A DNA stretch of 64,000 nt from DATBGO01 sp036558005 (GCA_036558005.1 DATBGO010000227.1:1-64000); one strand, 5' to 3'. Shown: positions 34,227 to 43,112, counted from the first letter of the stretch. The notes: a model not told the origin generated them from the letters alone. A program made the numbers and translations.

Positions 34227-34288
34227 CCGCCAGTTCCGGCCGGACGAGAAGGAACTGCTGCTGCCGCTGGGCCTGGGCATCACCAACG
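34227..34288 (+). pseudogene. Fragment of a mug DNA glycosylase gene
   Basis: These 62 bp match 40197-40258 inside the intact mug gene with only about 2 differences, in the same orientation. They encode RQFRPDEKELLLPLG and the following residues of the Mug core; flanking DNA on both sides is unrelated to mug. The copy is a remnant or a repeat left by rearrangement. Confidence 0.8.
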
Positions 34289-34419
34289 AGCGCAGCGACG
34301 CGGCGCCTCACCAGTGCGCCCGGTGTCGCCAGGGCGGCGGCACTGACAGTCACGACCTCGTCATCGGGCCGGGGAGAGCCGGCCCGCGCTGGTGGCCCCA
34401 TGGTCAGCGCGGGCCGGGG

Positions 34420-34992
34420 TCAGGGACGGGCGCAGGCCAGGATGCCCGCCAGCAGTTCCGCGATGCGGGCAGCGGCCTCTTCGGCGCTGCGGAGGCGCTG
34501 GCATTCCCAGGTGAACGTGCCGTCCTCCCCGACGCGGACCTCGCCCCGGCCGGGCCTGCCCGGACGGGTGACCATGATCTGCGCGCAGACCTCTAGGTTC
34601 GCCTGGTCGGCGTGGATGCTCAGCGCGGCGGCCAGCCCGGCGGCGCGCAGCGCCAGGCCCACCCGGCCCAGCAGCGTCAGGTCCGGGTCGCTGACCCGCG
34701 GGCCGGGCTGCCAGTCCTCCCGGTCACCCAGCACCCGCATCGCGGTGGCCGCCAGCGTGGCCGGATCAGGTGCCGGTGGCCCGGCCGGCCAGCAGTCCAC
34801 CAGCACGTACCCGCTGTCATCAGCGATCACCGTGCACCACCGGCCCGGCAACCCGGTCACCCGCAGCAGGCACCCGTCATCCTCGAACGAATACCCTACC
34901 GGCAGCCTCCGCGCCGACAGCTCCATGGCGATGACGCTAAGCAGCCCGCCCGGCCGCGCCGCTTGCGTGTCTTCTGGTGTGCTGGGATTCAC
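34420..34992 (-). CDS. Hypothetical protein
   Basis: A 190-aa soluble protein I do not recognise. It has a beta-rich N-terminal half (GYSFEDDGCLLRVTGLPGRWCTVIADDSGYVLVDCWPAG) and a helical C-terminal end (RSAEEAAARIAELLAGILA). GTG 34992 follows a weak AGGACG site; ATG 34926 is an alternative start that keeps the core. It lies downstream of the Tat lipoprotein gene, beyond a strong hairpin, so it is probably transcribed separately. Confidence 0.65.
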   Translation of the reverse strand: MNPSTPEDTQAARPGGLLSVIAMELSARRLPVGYSFEDDGCLLRVTGLPGRWCTVIADDSGYVLVDCWPAGPPAPDPATLAATAMRVLGDREDWQPGPRVSDPDLTLLGRVGLALRAAGLAAALSIHADQANLEVCAQIMVTRPGRPGRGEVRVGEDGTFTWECQRLRSAEEAAARIAELLAGILACARP

Positions 34993-35030
34993 GAGAACGT
35001 CCTGTCAGGGGTGTGGTTTCCCCGCCGGCC

Positions 35031-35080
35031 TTATCTCGAAGGAATGTGGGTGCTCGCGCACCCATTTCCTTTCGAGATAA
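35031..35080 (-). terminator. Long hairpin downstream of the orphan binding-protein gene
   Basis: TTATCTCGAA (35031-35040) pairs perfectly with TTCGAGATAA (35071-35080), and the stem continues with mismatches to GGGTGC/GCACCC around a TCGC loop. The stem totals about 23 bp. It follows the lipoprotein gene on the minus strand and most likely ends its transcript. Confidence 0.75.
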
Positions 35081-35105
35081 ATGGCGCGGGGAGCTGTGCC
35101 CGGGT

Positions 35106-36692
35106 TCAGGTGAGGGCGAGGGCGGCGAAGTTGAGGTCGTTCACCGGCTGCCCGACCCGGCTTTCCCGGTAACCCGTCACCCTCGCGCTGTAGGCGTCAA
35201 GCGTGTCTACGAACGCCGGGATGATGTACCCGCCCCGGGTGAAATCAGCCTCCTGCATCCGGTAGGCGATCTCTTTCCGGGTGCTGGTGTTCAGGGTGGC
35301 GTTCGCCTCCTGGTACAGCCGGACGTAGGCCGGGCTATCCTCGTGTGTCTCGTTCCATGGACTGGTGGGCAGCATCGAGAGGGTGGCCTGCACCAGATAC
35401 GGGCTGTAGGAATAAAAGTCCTGCGCAAACGGCCATTGCAGGTACTGGGCGCCGAAGAACGTCCCGGGGTCCACCTGCCGCAGCCTGATGCTGATCCCGG
35501 CGGCGGCGGCCTGCTCGGCTAGCACCGTGGCCATCGCGACCGCCCCGGTGGCGATCGGGGAGGTCACCAGCTCGACATGCAGGTCCTCCCGCCCGGCCTG
35601 CTTCAGCAGGTGCTTCGCGAGCGGGATGTCCTGCTCGCGGCGCAGCGCGTCATCGAACTCCGCATCCCAGGGGGAGAAGACGTCGGAGGCCGGGGTGCCG
35701 TACCCGTCCAGCGCGGAGTCGATCAGCTGGGGGCGGCTGGCGGCCAGCCGCAGCGCCTGCCGGACCCTTACGTCATCAAAGGGGGCCAGGTCGGTGCGCA
35801 TCGTGAACGGCACGATCGTTCCCGCCTTCGATGCGACGGTCTTGATCTGGGGGCTGGTGGCCAGGCTGGTGAACTGCGGGCCGTCCAGCGTCCCCACCGC
35901 GTCCACCACCCCGGTCCGCAGCGCGTCAGCCAGCGACACCGTATCCGGGAAGTCCAGGATCTGCAGCGAGCCTGCCCACGGCAGCCCAGGCCGCCAATAG
36001 TGCTGGTTGCGGGTGAAGGTGCTGCGCTGCCCCGCGGTGAAGCTGTGGTAGGCGAACGGGCCGGTGCCGTTGGGCTTACCGGTGGCCGGGTTGAACCCGT
36101 CGGGCACGATCTGCGCGGTCAAGATTCCCGCGAGCTGCTCGGGCAGGGTGGCGTAGGGGCGGGTCATCGGCACCAGCACCGTCTGCTTGTCCAGTGCCCT
36201 GATCCCGGCCGGGTCGACCGGGCCGAGCACGTTGATAGCCGAGTAGTTGTGCGTGATGATCCGCCGCATCGTGTAGATGACATCAGTGGCGGTGAGGGGC
36301 TGCCCGTCGTGGAAGGTGACGCCGGGGCGCAGCCGGATGACCCACTGGGTGGCCAGCGGGTCACGCGGGGTCATCTCGGTGGCGAGCACGTACTCGATCC
36401 GGGCGCCGGCGTCGAGCTGGACGAGGGGCTCATACAGGGCCTGGGCGCGGGCGGTGTCCAGGTAGGTCAGGCCCTGGTGGGGGTCGAGGGTGTCGCTGGC
36501 GCTGCCGCCGGTCAGCCCGACCCGCAGCACCCCGCCCCGCCGCCGGACGACGGCGGCGGGCGCGGCGCGGGTGCTGGCGCCGCACCCGGCCAGCAGGCCG
36601 GCCGCCAGGGTGCTGGCCGCGCCGGCCAGGACCGCGCGGCGGGAGGGGCGTTGTTGCCTGGTGCCGGGCAGGGCTCCAGCAATGGGGGGCAT
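35106..36692 (-). CDS. Tat-exported family 5 solute-binding lipoprotein (orphan)
   Basis: A 528-aa peptide-type substrate-binding protein. The signal peptide has twin arginines in PSRRAVLAGAAS and a lipobox LLAGC, so it is a Tat-dependent lipoprotein. SBP_bac_5 features include VIRLRPGVTFHDGQPLTATDVIYTMRR and RVRQALRLAASRPQL. ATG 36692 follows AGAGAGGTGG; the upstream in-frame codon lacks a site. No permease or ATPase genes are adjacent, so it must use a transporter encoded elsewhere. Confidence 0.9.
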   Translation of the reverse strand: MPPIAGALPGTRQQRPSRRAVLAGAASTLAAGLLAGCGASTRAAPAAVVRRRGGVLRVGLTGGSASDTLDPHQGLTYLDTARAQALYEPLVQLDAGARIEYVLATEMTPRDPLATQWVIRLRPGVTFHDGQPLTATDVIYTMRRIITHNYSAINVLGPVDPAGIRALDKQTVLVPMTRPYATLPEQLAGILTAQIVPDGFNPATGKPNGTGPFAYHSFTAGQRSTFTRNQHYWRPGLPWAGSLQILDFPDTVSLADALRTGVVDAVGTLDGPQFTSLATSPQIKTVASKAGTIVPFTMRTDLAPFDDVRVRQALRLAASRPQLIDSALDGYGTPASDVFSPWDAEFDDALRREQDIPLAKHLLKQAGREDLHVELVTSPIATGAVAMATVLAEQAAAAGISIRLRQVDPGTFFGAQYLQWPFAQDFYSYSPYLVQATLSMLPTSPWNETHEDSPAYVRLYQEANATLNTSTRKEIAYRMQEADFTRGGYIIPAFVDTLDAYSARVTGYRESRVGQPVNDLNFAALALT

Positions 36693-36827
36693 AATCAGAA
36701 CCACCTCTCTAACGGAGGCGAAGGCCCGGCGGTTGGTTTGGCGACTAGCGCCGGGCCTTCACACTGCGCGGGGGGCCGCGCAAACTCGGCTAACAGGAAA
36801 TGATCACGATGGCCGCGTGATCACGGG

Positions 36828-37079
36828 TCATTCATGGTCCTTGGCGCGGGTGCTTGCTGGTGACCGGGCCGCCTGCTCAGCGCGGGTGATCTGGCTGGAT
36901 AGCCCGGCGGCGGTCTGGTCGCTCAGGGCGGTGTCGCGGCGCGCGCCGGGCAGCCGCCGGTAAGCCCGGAACCGCCCGACCGGGGCCAGCCATATCACCA
37001 CCCAGCCGGCATGCTCGCCGCGCAGTTCGGCGGCCTCCCGCCACCGGGCCGCGTCCTCGTCTTGCTGTCCGCTGGTCAC
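36828..37079 (-). CDS. Small hypothetical protein coupled to the methyltransferase
   Basis: An 83-aa protein starting at GTG 37079, whose codon overlaps the methyltransferase stop (GTGA). It contains WVVIWLAPVGRFRAYRRLPGARRDTALSD, a motif-like stretch that looks conserved, but I cannot name the family. A longer Arg-rich upstream reading frame would overlap the methyltransferase and is rejected. Confidence 0.6.
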   Translation of the reverse strand: MTSGQQDEDAARWREAAELRGEHAGWVVIWLAPVGRFRAYRRLPGARRDTALSDQTAAGLSSQITRAEQAARSPASTRAKDHE

Positions 37080-37885
37080 CGGTGCCGCCTGACCACGGCC
37101 ACCCCGGCGTACAGGTCGCCGCCGTGGCCGGGCCAGCCCGCGTGGCCTGGCCGCCACTCGGTCACCGGCACCACCCCCGGCGGGACCAGCGGCAGCCCGC
37201 CGAGCAAGGCGCTGACCTGGGCGTGGCTGCGCGCGGTGATCCCGGCCGGGACCAGCGCGTTATACGCCGCGACCCCGGCCGACACCGCCTCCGGGGCGAA
37301 GTCCGCCGTCAGGTGGGACAGGGCGATGAAGCTCCCTGGGGCTAATCCGGCCGCCAGGGCCGCCACCACCCCGGCTGGGTCATCGGCATCAGCCAGGAAA
37401 TGCGCAACCGCAAGGAGCAGAACCGCGACCGGGCGGGTGAAGTCCAGCGTCCGCTCCGCCTGCTGCAGGATCGCCTGCGGGTCACGCAGGTCAGCATCCA
37501 CATAGTCACAGCTGCCCTCGGGGCTGCTGGTCAGCAGCGCGCGGGCATGGGCAAGCACCAGCGCGTCGCTGTCCACGTAGACGACCCGCGCCCCGGGGGT
37601 GATGGCCTGGGCGACCTGGTGGGTGGCCTCGGCGGCCGGCAAACCCGCCCCCACATCAACGAACTGAGTGACCCCCCGCTGGCCGGCCAGGAACCGCGTC
37701 ACCCGCGCCCCGAACGCCCGGTTCGCCCGCGCGCTCGCCACCACCTGCGGACGGCGCGCCGCGACCTCCTCGGCGGCCTGACGGTCGGCCGGGTAGTTGT
37801 CTTTGCAGCCCAGCCAGTAGCCATAGACCCGGGCCGGGTGCGCCACATCAGGATCAAACCGGGTCGGCGCGGTCAGATTCTCCAT
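37076..37885 (-). CDS. DUF574-type SAM-dependent methyltransferase
   Basis: A 269-aa protein of the actinobacterial S-adenosyl methyltransferase family (Methyltransf_19). Family marks: AHPARVYGYWLGCKDNYPADR at the N-terminus, the SAM loop FVDVGAGLPAAEATHQVA, VVYVDSDALVLAHA and the late GSFIALSHLTADF. The substrate is unknown. These genes typically occur near XRE/DUF397/DUF6879 regulators, as here, 46 bp downstream of the XRE gene. A decayed relative lies at about 39.85 kb. Confidence 0.9.
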   Translation of the reverse strand: MENLTAPTRFDPDVAHPARVYGYWLGCKDNYPADRQAAEEVAARRPQVVASARANRAFGARVTRFLAGQRGVTQFVDVGAGLPAAEATHQVAQAITPGARVVYVDSDALVLAHARALLTSSPEGSCDYVDADLRDPQAILQQAERTLDFTRPVAVLLLAVAHFLADADDPAGVVAALAAGLAPGSFIALSHLTADFAPEAVSAGVAAYNALVPAGITARSHAQVSALLGGLPLVPPGVVPVTEWRPGHAGWPGHGGDLYAGVAVVRRHR

Positions 37886-37931
37886 ACTGCAACGCTAAGG
37901 ACGGCGAACCAGCCCGAGCAAGGGTGTTGCA

Positions 37932-38774
37932 TCAAGTAGCAGCAATCTCTGCGATTGCACGTGCGACTAGGTCACGGGCGGCTGCACCGTACAGTGCCGA
38001 CCGCTGCAGCCATTCGAACGCACTGCCATACAGTGCGATCTCCTGTGGCCGCGTTATGGTGAGGTGGGCAGAGGTGATCTCTATGCGTACCGTGTGGTTG
38101 TCGAAAATCCAAAACGGCTCGCCAGGCCAGATCTTCCGGGCCATCATCGATGGGATGACCCCCACCGAAACACTGGGAAGCGACATCACCGCCAGGATGC
38201 GGTCGAGCTGGCCGAGCATCACATCGCGGCCGCCTATCATCGTCCGCAATGCCTCTTCTTCCAGAACAAATGAGAACCGCCGTTCTCTATCATACAGAAA
38301 CCGCTGCCGTTCCATTCGCGCAGCTACTGCCTGGTCGATGTCACTGCCGGACTCATACAGGTCAGCTGCGATTCGTAGTATCGCCGCAACGTATTCGGCA
38401 GTCTGGAACAAGCCTGGTATTACTGCAGATTCGTAGACACGAAAGCTATGCGTTCGTTCATACAGAGGTACTGAAGATTCCTGAACATATTTCAGGCCAG
38501 CCCTGAGTTGCCGACGCCACTCCAAGTACATCGATTCGATGCTGCGGAGGTTGGCTATCAGGTCCGGGACCTGATCCTCGGCACGGCAGTGTCGGCACCA
38601 GGTTCGGATGTCGTCTTCGGACGGGCTGGTGACTGCGTGTTCTAGCTTGGAAATCTTAGTGAAGTGCCAGCCTGACAGGGCAGCGAGTTGCCGCCCTGTC
38701 AGGCCCTCGTCTTTTCGTATTTCCTTCAGACGGTTTGCTAGGGCTTCACGAGCCTGCTGTACTTGACTGGCCAA
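37932..38774 (-). CDS. XRE regulator with DUF5753 (Scr1-type antitoxin-like)
   Basis: A 280-aa protein. The N-terminal helix-turn-helix (about residues 10-65: LKEIRKDEGLTGRQLAALSGWHFTKISKLEHA) is followed by the DUF5753 domain with YESAVIPGLFQTAEYVAAIL and a C-terminal FEWLQRSAL-like helix. Such regulators pair with DUF397 or DUF6879 proteins and are described as antitoxin-like. Base composition here is visibly less GC-rich than in the flanks, suggesting acquisition. Confidence 0.92.
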   Translation of the reverse strand: MASQVQQAREALANRLKEIRKDEGLTGRQLAALSGWHFTKISKLEHAVTSPSEDDIRTWCRHCRAEDQVPDLIANLRSIESMYLEWRRQLRAGLKYVQESSVPLYERTHSFRVYESAVIPGLFQTAEYVAAILRIAADLYESGSDIDQAVAARMERQRFLYDRERRFSFVLEEEALRTMIGGRDVMLGQLDRILAVMSLPSVSVGVIPSMMARKIWPGEPFWIFDNHTVRIEITSAHLTITRPQEIALYGSAFEWLQRSALYGAAARDLVARAIAEIAAT

Positions 38775-38785
38775 GGGATCTCGCC

Positions 38786-39322
38786 CTAGCGGGGACTGTA
38801 CTCACTGTGCGGGATCGCCAGTTCCCAGGCGGAGTTGAAGGCCGACTGGCACAACTGCACCACATCTGCATCAGTGTATAGTTGCCACTCCACGACATCG
38901 CCGCTGCCTGAAAAAAGGCTGAAGACCACCGTCTCAGTGTCGAATAGCCAGAAGTCATTCCCAGGGAAGGCAGTTGTTGAAGCGAGTCGCCGCGGCAGCC
39001 ATCGGATATCTTCTCCTGCTTCGACAAACAGGTGGGTATCCATGTGCGCCCAGCGTATGTAGTCCGTGATCGGCTCGGAGATAATTCGCAGCCTACGGAA
39101 TACCTTACCCGACTCGATACCAGCTCGCACCGTGCCGAACCACGGTTTCAGCCATTCGATGTCATCAGGCTCTCCACGTCGCCACCTACGCAGATGCGGT
39201 TTCTCGACCTGGGTGCCATACGAGTCACGCATCTCCAGATGTAGCGCGGTGTGCATGAAGCTGCTGAAGAACTCGTCCCGTTCCTCTCGGGAGATCAGTC
39301 GCAAGGCATCACACTCCGGCAA
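38786..39322 (-). CDS. DUF6879 family protein
   Basis: A 178-aa protein with the pattern I associate with DUF6879: HTALHLEMRDSYG near the N-terminus, IRWLPRRLAS and NDFWLFDTETVVF, ending in SAFNSAWELAIPH. It is encoded 11 bp upstream of the XRE gene and overlaps the short upstream gene by 14 nt. The family is thought to be a toxin-like or signalling partner of DUF5753 regulators; its biochemical activity is unknown. Confidence 0.85.
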   Translation of the reverse strand: MPECDALRLISREERDEFFSSFMHTALHLEMRDSYGTQVEKPHLRRWRRGEPDDIEWLKPWFGTVRAGIESGKVFRRLRIISEPITDYIRWAHMDTHLFVEAGEDIRWLPRRLASTTAFPGNDFWLFDTETVVFSLFSGSGDVVEWQLYTDADVVQLCQSAFNSAWELAIPHSEYSPR

Positions 39323-39686
39323 GCAGTGTCAGGACGCTTGATTTCGAGATCGCGATAGCGGTCTCGTGGCTTGGGATGCTCATTTGGCTCAGAGTTTCTG
39401 GGTCAATCACCCGTGGACCGCGCATGATGAAGTTACCATCTGCCTTGATATGGACGATGGGAGGCACCGGGCGCTCTATAATCCCGCTGAGCCCGTCCTT
39501 GTCTAAGTGGATCATCAGGCGCGCAGGCACCTCTACTAGTGTCTCGTCGCTGGTGAGGTCGAACTGGGCGAGGATGGCAGGGTCAGTGACAATATAGCCT
39601 TGCACGATGTAGGAGTTACTGTCAGTAGCGTATAAGGTCGGCGAGTCGTTGGGCTTTGACTCTTTACCGAGGAACCGAAGCTTCAT
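39309..39686 (-). CDS. Conserved short partner of the XRE/DUF6879 pair
   Basis: A 125-aa protein starting at ATG 39686 after GGAGAGG. The N-terminal half (KLRFLGKESKPNDSPTLYATDS, then YIVQGYIVTDPAIL) resembles short proteins I have seen next to XRE regulators; I cannot assign a family name. The second half, with IVHIKADGNFIMRGPRVIDPE, repeats the same GxxVxDP-type layout, suggesting two related lobes. It is the first gene of the cassette. Confidence 0.7.
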   Translation of the reverse strand: MKLRFLGKESKPNDSPTLYATDSNSYIVQGYIVTDPAILAQFDLTSDETLVEVPARLMIHLDKDGLSGIIERPVPPIVHIKADGNFIMRGPRVIDPETLSQMSIPSHETAIAISKSSVLTLLAGV

Positions 39687-39829
39687 GATCCTCTCCTTCA
39701 GAGTTAGGTTGCAGCACCTTGCAATGCCTACCGTAGAGCTTTGATCATATTTGCTAGCCCTGTCAAGGCATCCAGCGCGACCGCGTCCCATACACCTGGG
39801 TGTTGCAGGCGGACACGCCCGCTGACACT

Positions 39830-39885
39830 GCCTGCGGACGAGATCGCTAGTGAGGTGTGAGACGGCGATGAAACTGCCCTGGCTA
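39830..39885 (-). pseudogene. Fragment of a second DUF574-type methyltransferase
   Basis: Read on the minus strand, 39881 leftwards encodes GSFIAVSHLTSDL, matching GSFIALSHLTADF of the intact methyltransferase, and the DNA aligns with about 37275-37335. No open frame of useful length surrounds it. The rest of the 292-bp stretch 39687-39978 shows only possible promoter DNA (a TTGACA near 39.76 kb on the minus strand). Confidence 0.6.
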
Positions 39886-39978
39886 TGCGTACGCTGAGTC
39901 CTCGGTCGAGGCCAGCACGTTGCCAGCCGGCCCGCCTGGCCGGTCCGGCAAGCCCGGCCGGCCGTTTAGGGTGAACAC

Positions 39979-40554
39979 GTGCCAGACGGGCCGGGGGTGA
40001 CCGCGCGGCGGGTGAGGCCGGGACCCGCGGAGCTGGCGGCGGCCATGGACACGACCATCCCTGATGTGATCGTCCCCGGGTTGCGCGTGCTGTTCGCCGG
40101 GATCAATCCGGGCCTCTATTCGGCCGCCACCGGATATCACTTCGCCCGGCCGGGCAACCGGTTCTGGCCGGCCCTGCACCTCAGCGGGTTCACCAGCCGC
40201 CAGTTCCGGCCGGATGAGCAGGAACTGCTGCTGCCGCTGGGCCTGGGCATCACCAACGTCGTCGCCCGGGCCACCGCCCGCGCCGATCAGCTCACCGGCG
40301 CCGAGCTGCGCGACGGCGGCGGATCGTTGCGGGCCAAGGTGGGCGCGCTGCGCCCGCGCTGGCTGGCGGTGGTCGGCATCACCGCCTACCGGACCGCGTT
40401 CGGCCGCCCGGGCGCCGCGGCCGGCCCGCAGCGCGAGACCATCGGCGCTACCCGGCTGTGGGTCCTGCCGAATCCTTCCGGCTTGAACGCGCACTGGACC
40501 CCGGCCCGGCTGACAGCCGCGTTCGCTGAGCTCAGGGAGAACGCGAGCGGGTAA
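39979..40554 (+). CDS. mug: G/U mismatch-specific DNA glycosylase
   Basis: A 191-aa protein of the Mug/TDG family that removes uracil or ethenocytosine from mismatches. The active-site motif GINPG (about residues 39-43, VLFAGINPGLYSA) and the DNA-wedge motif PNPSGLNAHW (about 164-173) are both present. GTG 39979 is used; ATG 40045 could also start the core domain. Its central 62 bp are duplicated at 34.2 kb. Confidence 0.93.
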   Translation: MPDGPGVTARRVRPGPAELAAAMDTTIPDVIVPGLRVLFAGINPGLYSAATGYHFARPGNRFWPALHLSGFTSRQFRPDEQELLLPLGLGITNVVARATARADQLTGAELRDGGGSLRAKVGALRPRWLAVVGITAYRTAFGRPGAAAGPQRETIGATRLWVLPNPSGLNAHWTPARLTAAFAELRENASG

Positions 40555-40579
40555 GCGGCCAGCGGCGCGGTCAGTCAGG

Positions 40580-41050
40580 TCAGGAACGCGGCCGCTGCTT
40601 GATCCCGCTTGCGAGCAAGCCCGTCACCTCCGCGATCCGCGCCGCGCGCAGGTCCGGCCGCCGCTTGGTGGCGTCGATGTAACGCAGGTAGCCGTTTCGG
40701 TAGAACTGCGCGAGCGTGTCGAAGAACGCCCCGGCCGCAGGGTCGGCCTGCAGCGCGGCGGCAATGTCCTCGGCGAGATCACCGCGCTGCGGCCCCTCGG
40801 GCGACAGTTCCACCGGCACCTGCGAGCCGGCCACGATACCCGCATGCTGCATTCTGGCCGGGTTCATCGTGAACCCCCACCCGCTGTCGCCCGGTTCGAG
40901 CGTCACCCGCACCCGGCAGCCGTTGACCGTGCCGTTCACGTGATGCACGGCCTTCACGCCCCACTCGGCATCCGGGTCGAAGGGCACCACGATCAGCGCG
41001 TGACCTCGTGGACCGGCTCCGATCCGGACATCAAACCGCTGAACAAGCAT
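40580..41050 (-). CDS. YdeI/OmdA-type protein with DUF1905
   Basis: A 156-aa protein. The first 90 residues look like DUF1905 (VVPFDPDAEWGVKAVHHVNGTVNG, then HAGIVAGSQVPVELSPEG), and the end (GAFFDTLAQFYRNGYLRYIDATKRRPDLRAARIAEVTGLLASG) is the OmdA/YdeI tail with the conserved YxxWI-like and KRxxTRxxRI pattern. YdeI proteins are linked to resistance to peptides and bacteriocins, but the mechanism is not clear. Confidence 0.85.
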   Translation of the reverse strand: MLVQRFDVRIGAGPRGHALIVVPFDPDAEWGVKAVHHVNGTVNGCRVRVTLEPGDSGWGFTMNPARMQHAGIVAGSQVPVELSPEGPQRGDLAEDIAAALQADPAAGAFFDTLAQFYRNGYLRYIDATKRRPDLRAARIAEVTGLLASGIKQRPRS

Positions 41051-41132
41051 GGCTCATCGTGACACGGCGCCTGCCGCGACCAGCACGGCCGGGCTCGCCT
41101 CCTGACGGCTACGGCGGCCCGGCCGGGGGTTG

Positions 41133-43112
41133 CTAGCTGATGACGCAGCTGGTGTCCGGGCCGGAGGCGGGGAACGCCCGGGCGACCGCGTCCGCGATCA
41201 TCCTGGCCCGGGCGGCGTAGCCGGCCGAGGTGTAGTGGATCCCGTCGGCGATGAACCAGCCCCGCTTCACCACCGACGCCCAGTCGAAGATCCGCATGTT
41301 CGGGTACCTGGCGCAGGCCGCGCGCAGCGCGGCGTCCCACGCCAGCATGTGCGGCTCCGCGTACGGCCCGCTGACCAGCAGCGACTTGACGTTCACCCAC
41401 ATCACGGGCTCGCCGCGGGCGGCCGACATCATCCGCTGGATCCGGGTCGTGAGGCTGACCTGCGAGCCGGCCGCCACGTCGGCGGTGTCGTTCGTGCCCA
41501 GCGCGATCACCCAGCAGCCGCGGAACCCGGCGGCCGCCATCGCCCGCGCCGCGTCGTAGCCGTTGACCTCGCCGGGCAGCACCTCGGCCACCGACCGGGC
41601 GCCGGATATGTCGGTGCGGACGGTCCGCACCCCGACGTCCTCGTACCGCGCGGTGATCCGCTTGGCCGGGCTGGGCAGGTAGTCGCGCGACACCAGGCCC
41701 TCGGAGGTGGAGTCGCCGATGTGCGCCACCGACCGGCACGAGGTCCGCAGCGGCTGGTGCCCGCCGCTGGCCCGGGCGCCGTCCCGGCCGGCCATTGCGG
41801 GCTGCGGCCCGGCCCGGGAGACCGACTTGCTCGCCGCCGACAGTCCGGCCCCGGCAGCCAGCGCGACCTGGCCGCCGCTGCCGGCCGGGACGGGAAACGC
41901 CCCGCCGAGCCCGGCCCCGGCGACCGCCAGCACGAGCGCCGCGCAGGCCACCGCGGTGACCGGGGCCGGCCCCGCGGCGCGCGGCCGCCAGCCGCCCGCG
42001 CGGACCAGGCGGGCCAGCCTGCCGATGGCGCCGTGGCGCACCGGCTCCTCGATGAACCGCCAGGACAGCGCGGCCAGGAGCACGCTCGCGGCCAGCTGCC
42101 AGGCCGCCCGGCCCAGGTCTGCGCCCGAGTTGGCCGGGGTTGTCAGCACGATGACCGGATAGTGCCACAGGTAGATGCCGTAGGACCGGACGCCGGTCCA
42201 GCGCAGCGGCACCCAGCCGAGCACCCGGCCGGCCAGGCCGCCTGGGCAGGCGGCCGCGGCCACCACCGCGGCGGTCGCGGCCGACAGCAGCACCAGCCCG
42301 CCCCGGTAGGCGAACGGCGAGTACTGGCCGGTCCGCCAGATCATCACCATGATCACGGCCAGCCCGGCGGGGCCGGCCACGCCGAGCAGCACCCTGGCCC
42401 GGCGGCCCGCGGTGGCGGCGCGGCGGCTCGGCCAGGCCATCGCCAGCGCCGCCCCGATCAGCAGCCCGAAGGCCCGGGTGTCGGTGCCCTCATACACCCG
42501 GGTCGGGTCCAGTCCCGGCTGGTAGAGCAGCAGCATCGCGACCGCGGAGGCGGCCGAGAGCGCCAGCACGGGCAGCGCCAGCCAGCCCGCCGCGGCGGCC
42601 GCCCGGCCGCGCACCAGGTACAGCGCCAGCAGCAGCAGCCACGGCCAGATCAGGTAGAACTGCTCCTCCACCGCCAGCGACCACAGGTGGTCGAGCGGCC
42701 CGGGCGGCGCGAACCGGGCGAAGTAGGACCCGCTGCCGGCGATGAGGTACCAGTTGCTCCCGTAGGCGGCGGCCGCGGCGACGCTGCCGCGCAGGCTGCC
42801 CAGCCTGGCCCGGTCCGCCAGCGTCACCCACGCGGTGACCGCCGCCAGCATCACGAACAGGGCCGGCAGCAGCCGCCTGGCCCGCCTGCGCCAGAAGTCG
42901 GCCAGGTGCAGCCGGCCGTCCGCCGACCACTGCCCGAGCAGCAGGTCGGTGATCAGGTACCCGCTCAGCGTGAAGAACACGGCCACCCCGAGCAATCCCC
43001 CCGGAGCCCAGCCGAATTGCTCGTGATAGGCGATGACCGCGAGTACCGCCAGCGCGCGCAGCCCGTCCAGGCCCGGCATGTAGCGCTGCCCGGTGTTCGC
43101 CGGTTCCGGCAT
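41133..43112 (-). CDS. Membrane acyltransferase (AT3) with C-terminal SGNH domain
   Basis: A 659-aa OafA-like protein. The N-terminal AT3 domain has about ten membrane helices, GLDGLRALAVLAVIAYH with its His, and FTLSGYLITDLLL and HLWSLAVEEQFYLIWPW. An extracellular SGNH domain follows (about 440-659): block I GDSTSEG, block III GTNDTA, block V DGIHY. Together they acetylate surface polysaccharide or peptidoglycan: AT3 brings the acyl group across and SGNH transfers it. The SGNH domain is closely similar to the next protein. Confidence 0.93.
   Translation of the reverse strand: MPEPANTGQRYMPGLDGLRALAVLAVIAYHEQFGWAPGGLLGVAVFFTLSGYLITDLLLGQWSADGRLHLADFWRRRARRLLPALFVMLAAVTAWVTLADRARLGSLRGSVAAAAAYGSNWYLIAGSGSYFARFAPPGPLDHLWSLAVEEQFYLIWPWLLLLALYLVRGRAAAAAGWLALPVLALSAASAVAMLLLYQPGLDPTRVYEGTDTRAFGLLIGAALAMAWPSRRAATAGRRARVLLGVAGPAGLAVIMVMIWRTGQYSPFAYRGGLVLLSAATAAVVAAAACPGGLAGRVLGWVPLRWTGVRSYGIYLWHYPVIVLTTPANSGADLGRAAWQLAASVLLAALSWRFIEEPVRHGAIGRLARLVRAGGWRPRAAGPAPVTAVACAALVLAVAGAGLGGAFPVPAGSGGQVALAAGAGLSAASKSVSRAGPQPAMAGRDGARASGGHQPLRTSCRSVAHIGDSTSEGLVSRDYLPSPAKRITARYEDVGVRTVRTDISGARSVAEVLPGEVNGYDAARAMAAAGFRGCWVIALGTNDTADVAAGSQVSLTTRIQRMMSAARGEPVMWVNVKSLLVSGPYAEPHMLAWDAALRAACARYPNMRIFDWASVVKRGWFIADGIHYTSAGYAARARMIADAVARAFPASGPDTSCVIS

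Noticed and set aside
34100..34419. A coding gene in the gap after the LURP-one gene
   Set aside because: Open frames here have shadow-like composition. Only the 62-bp mug fragment has identifiable origin.
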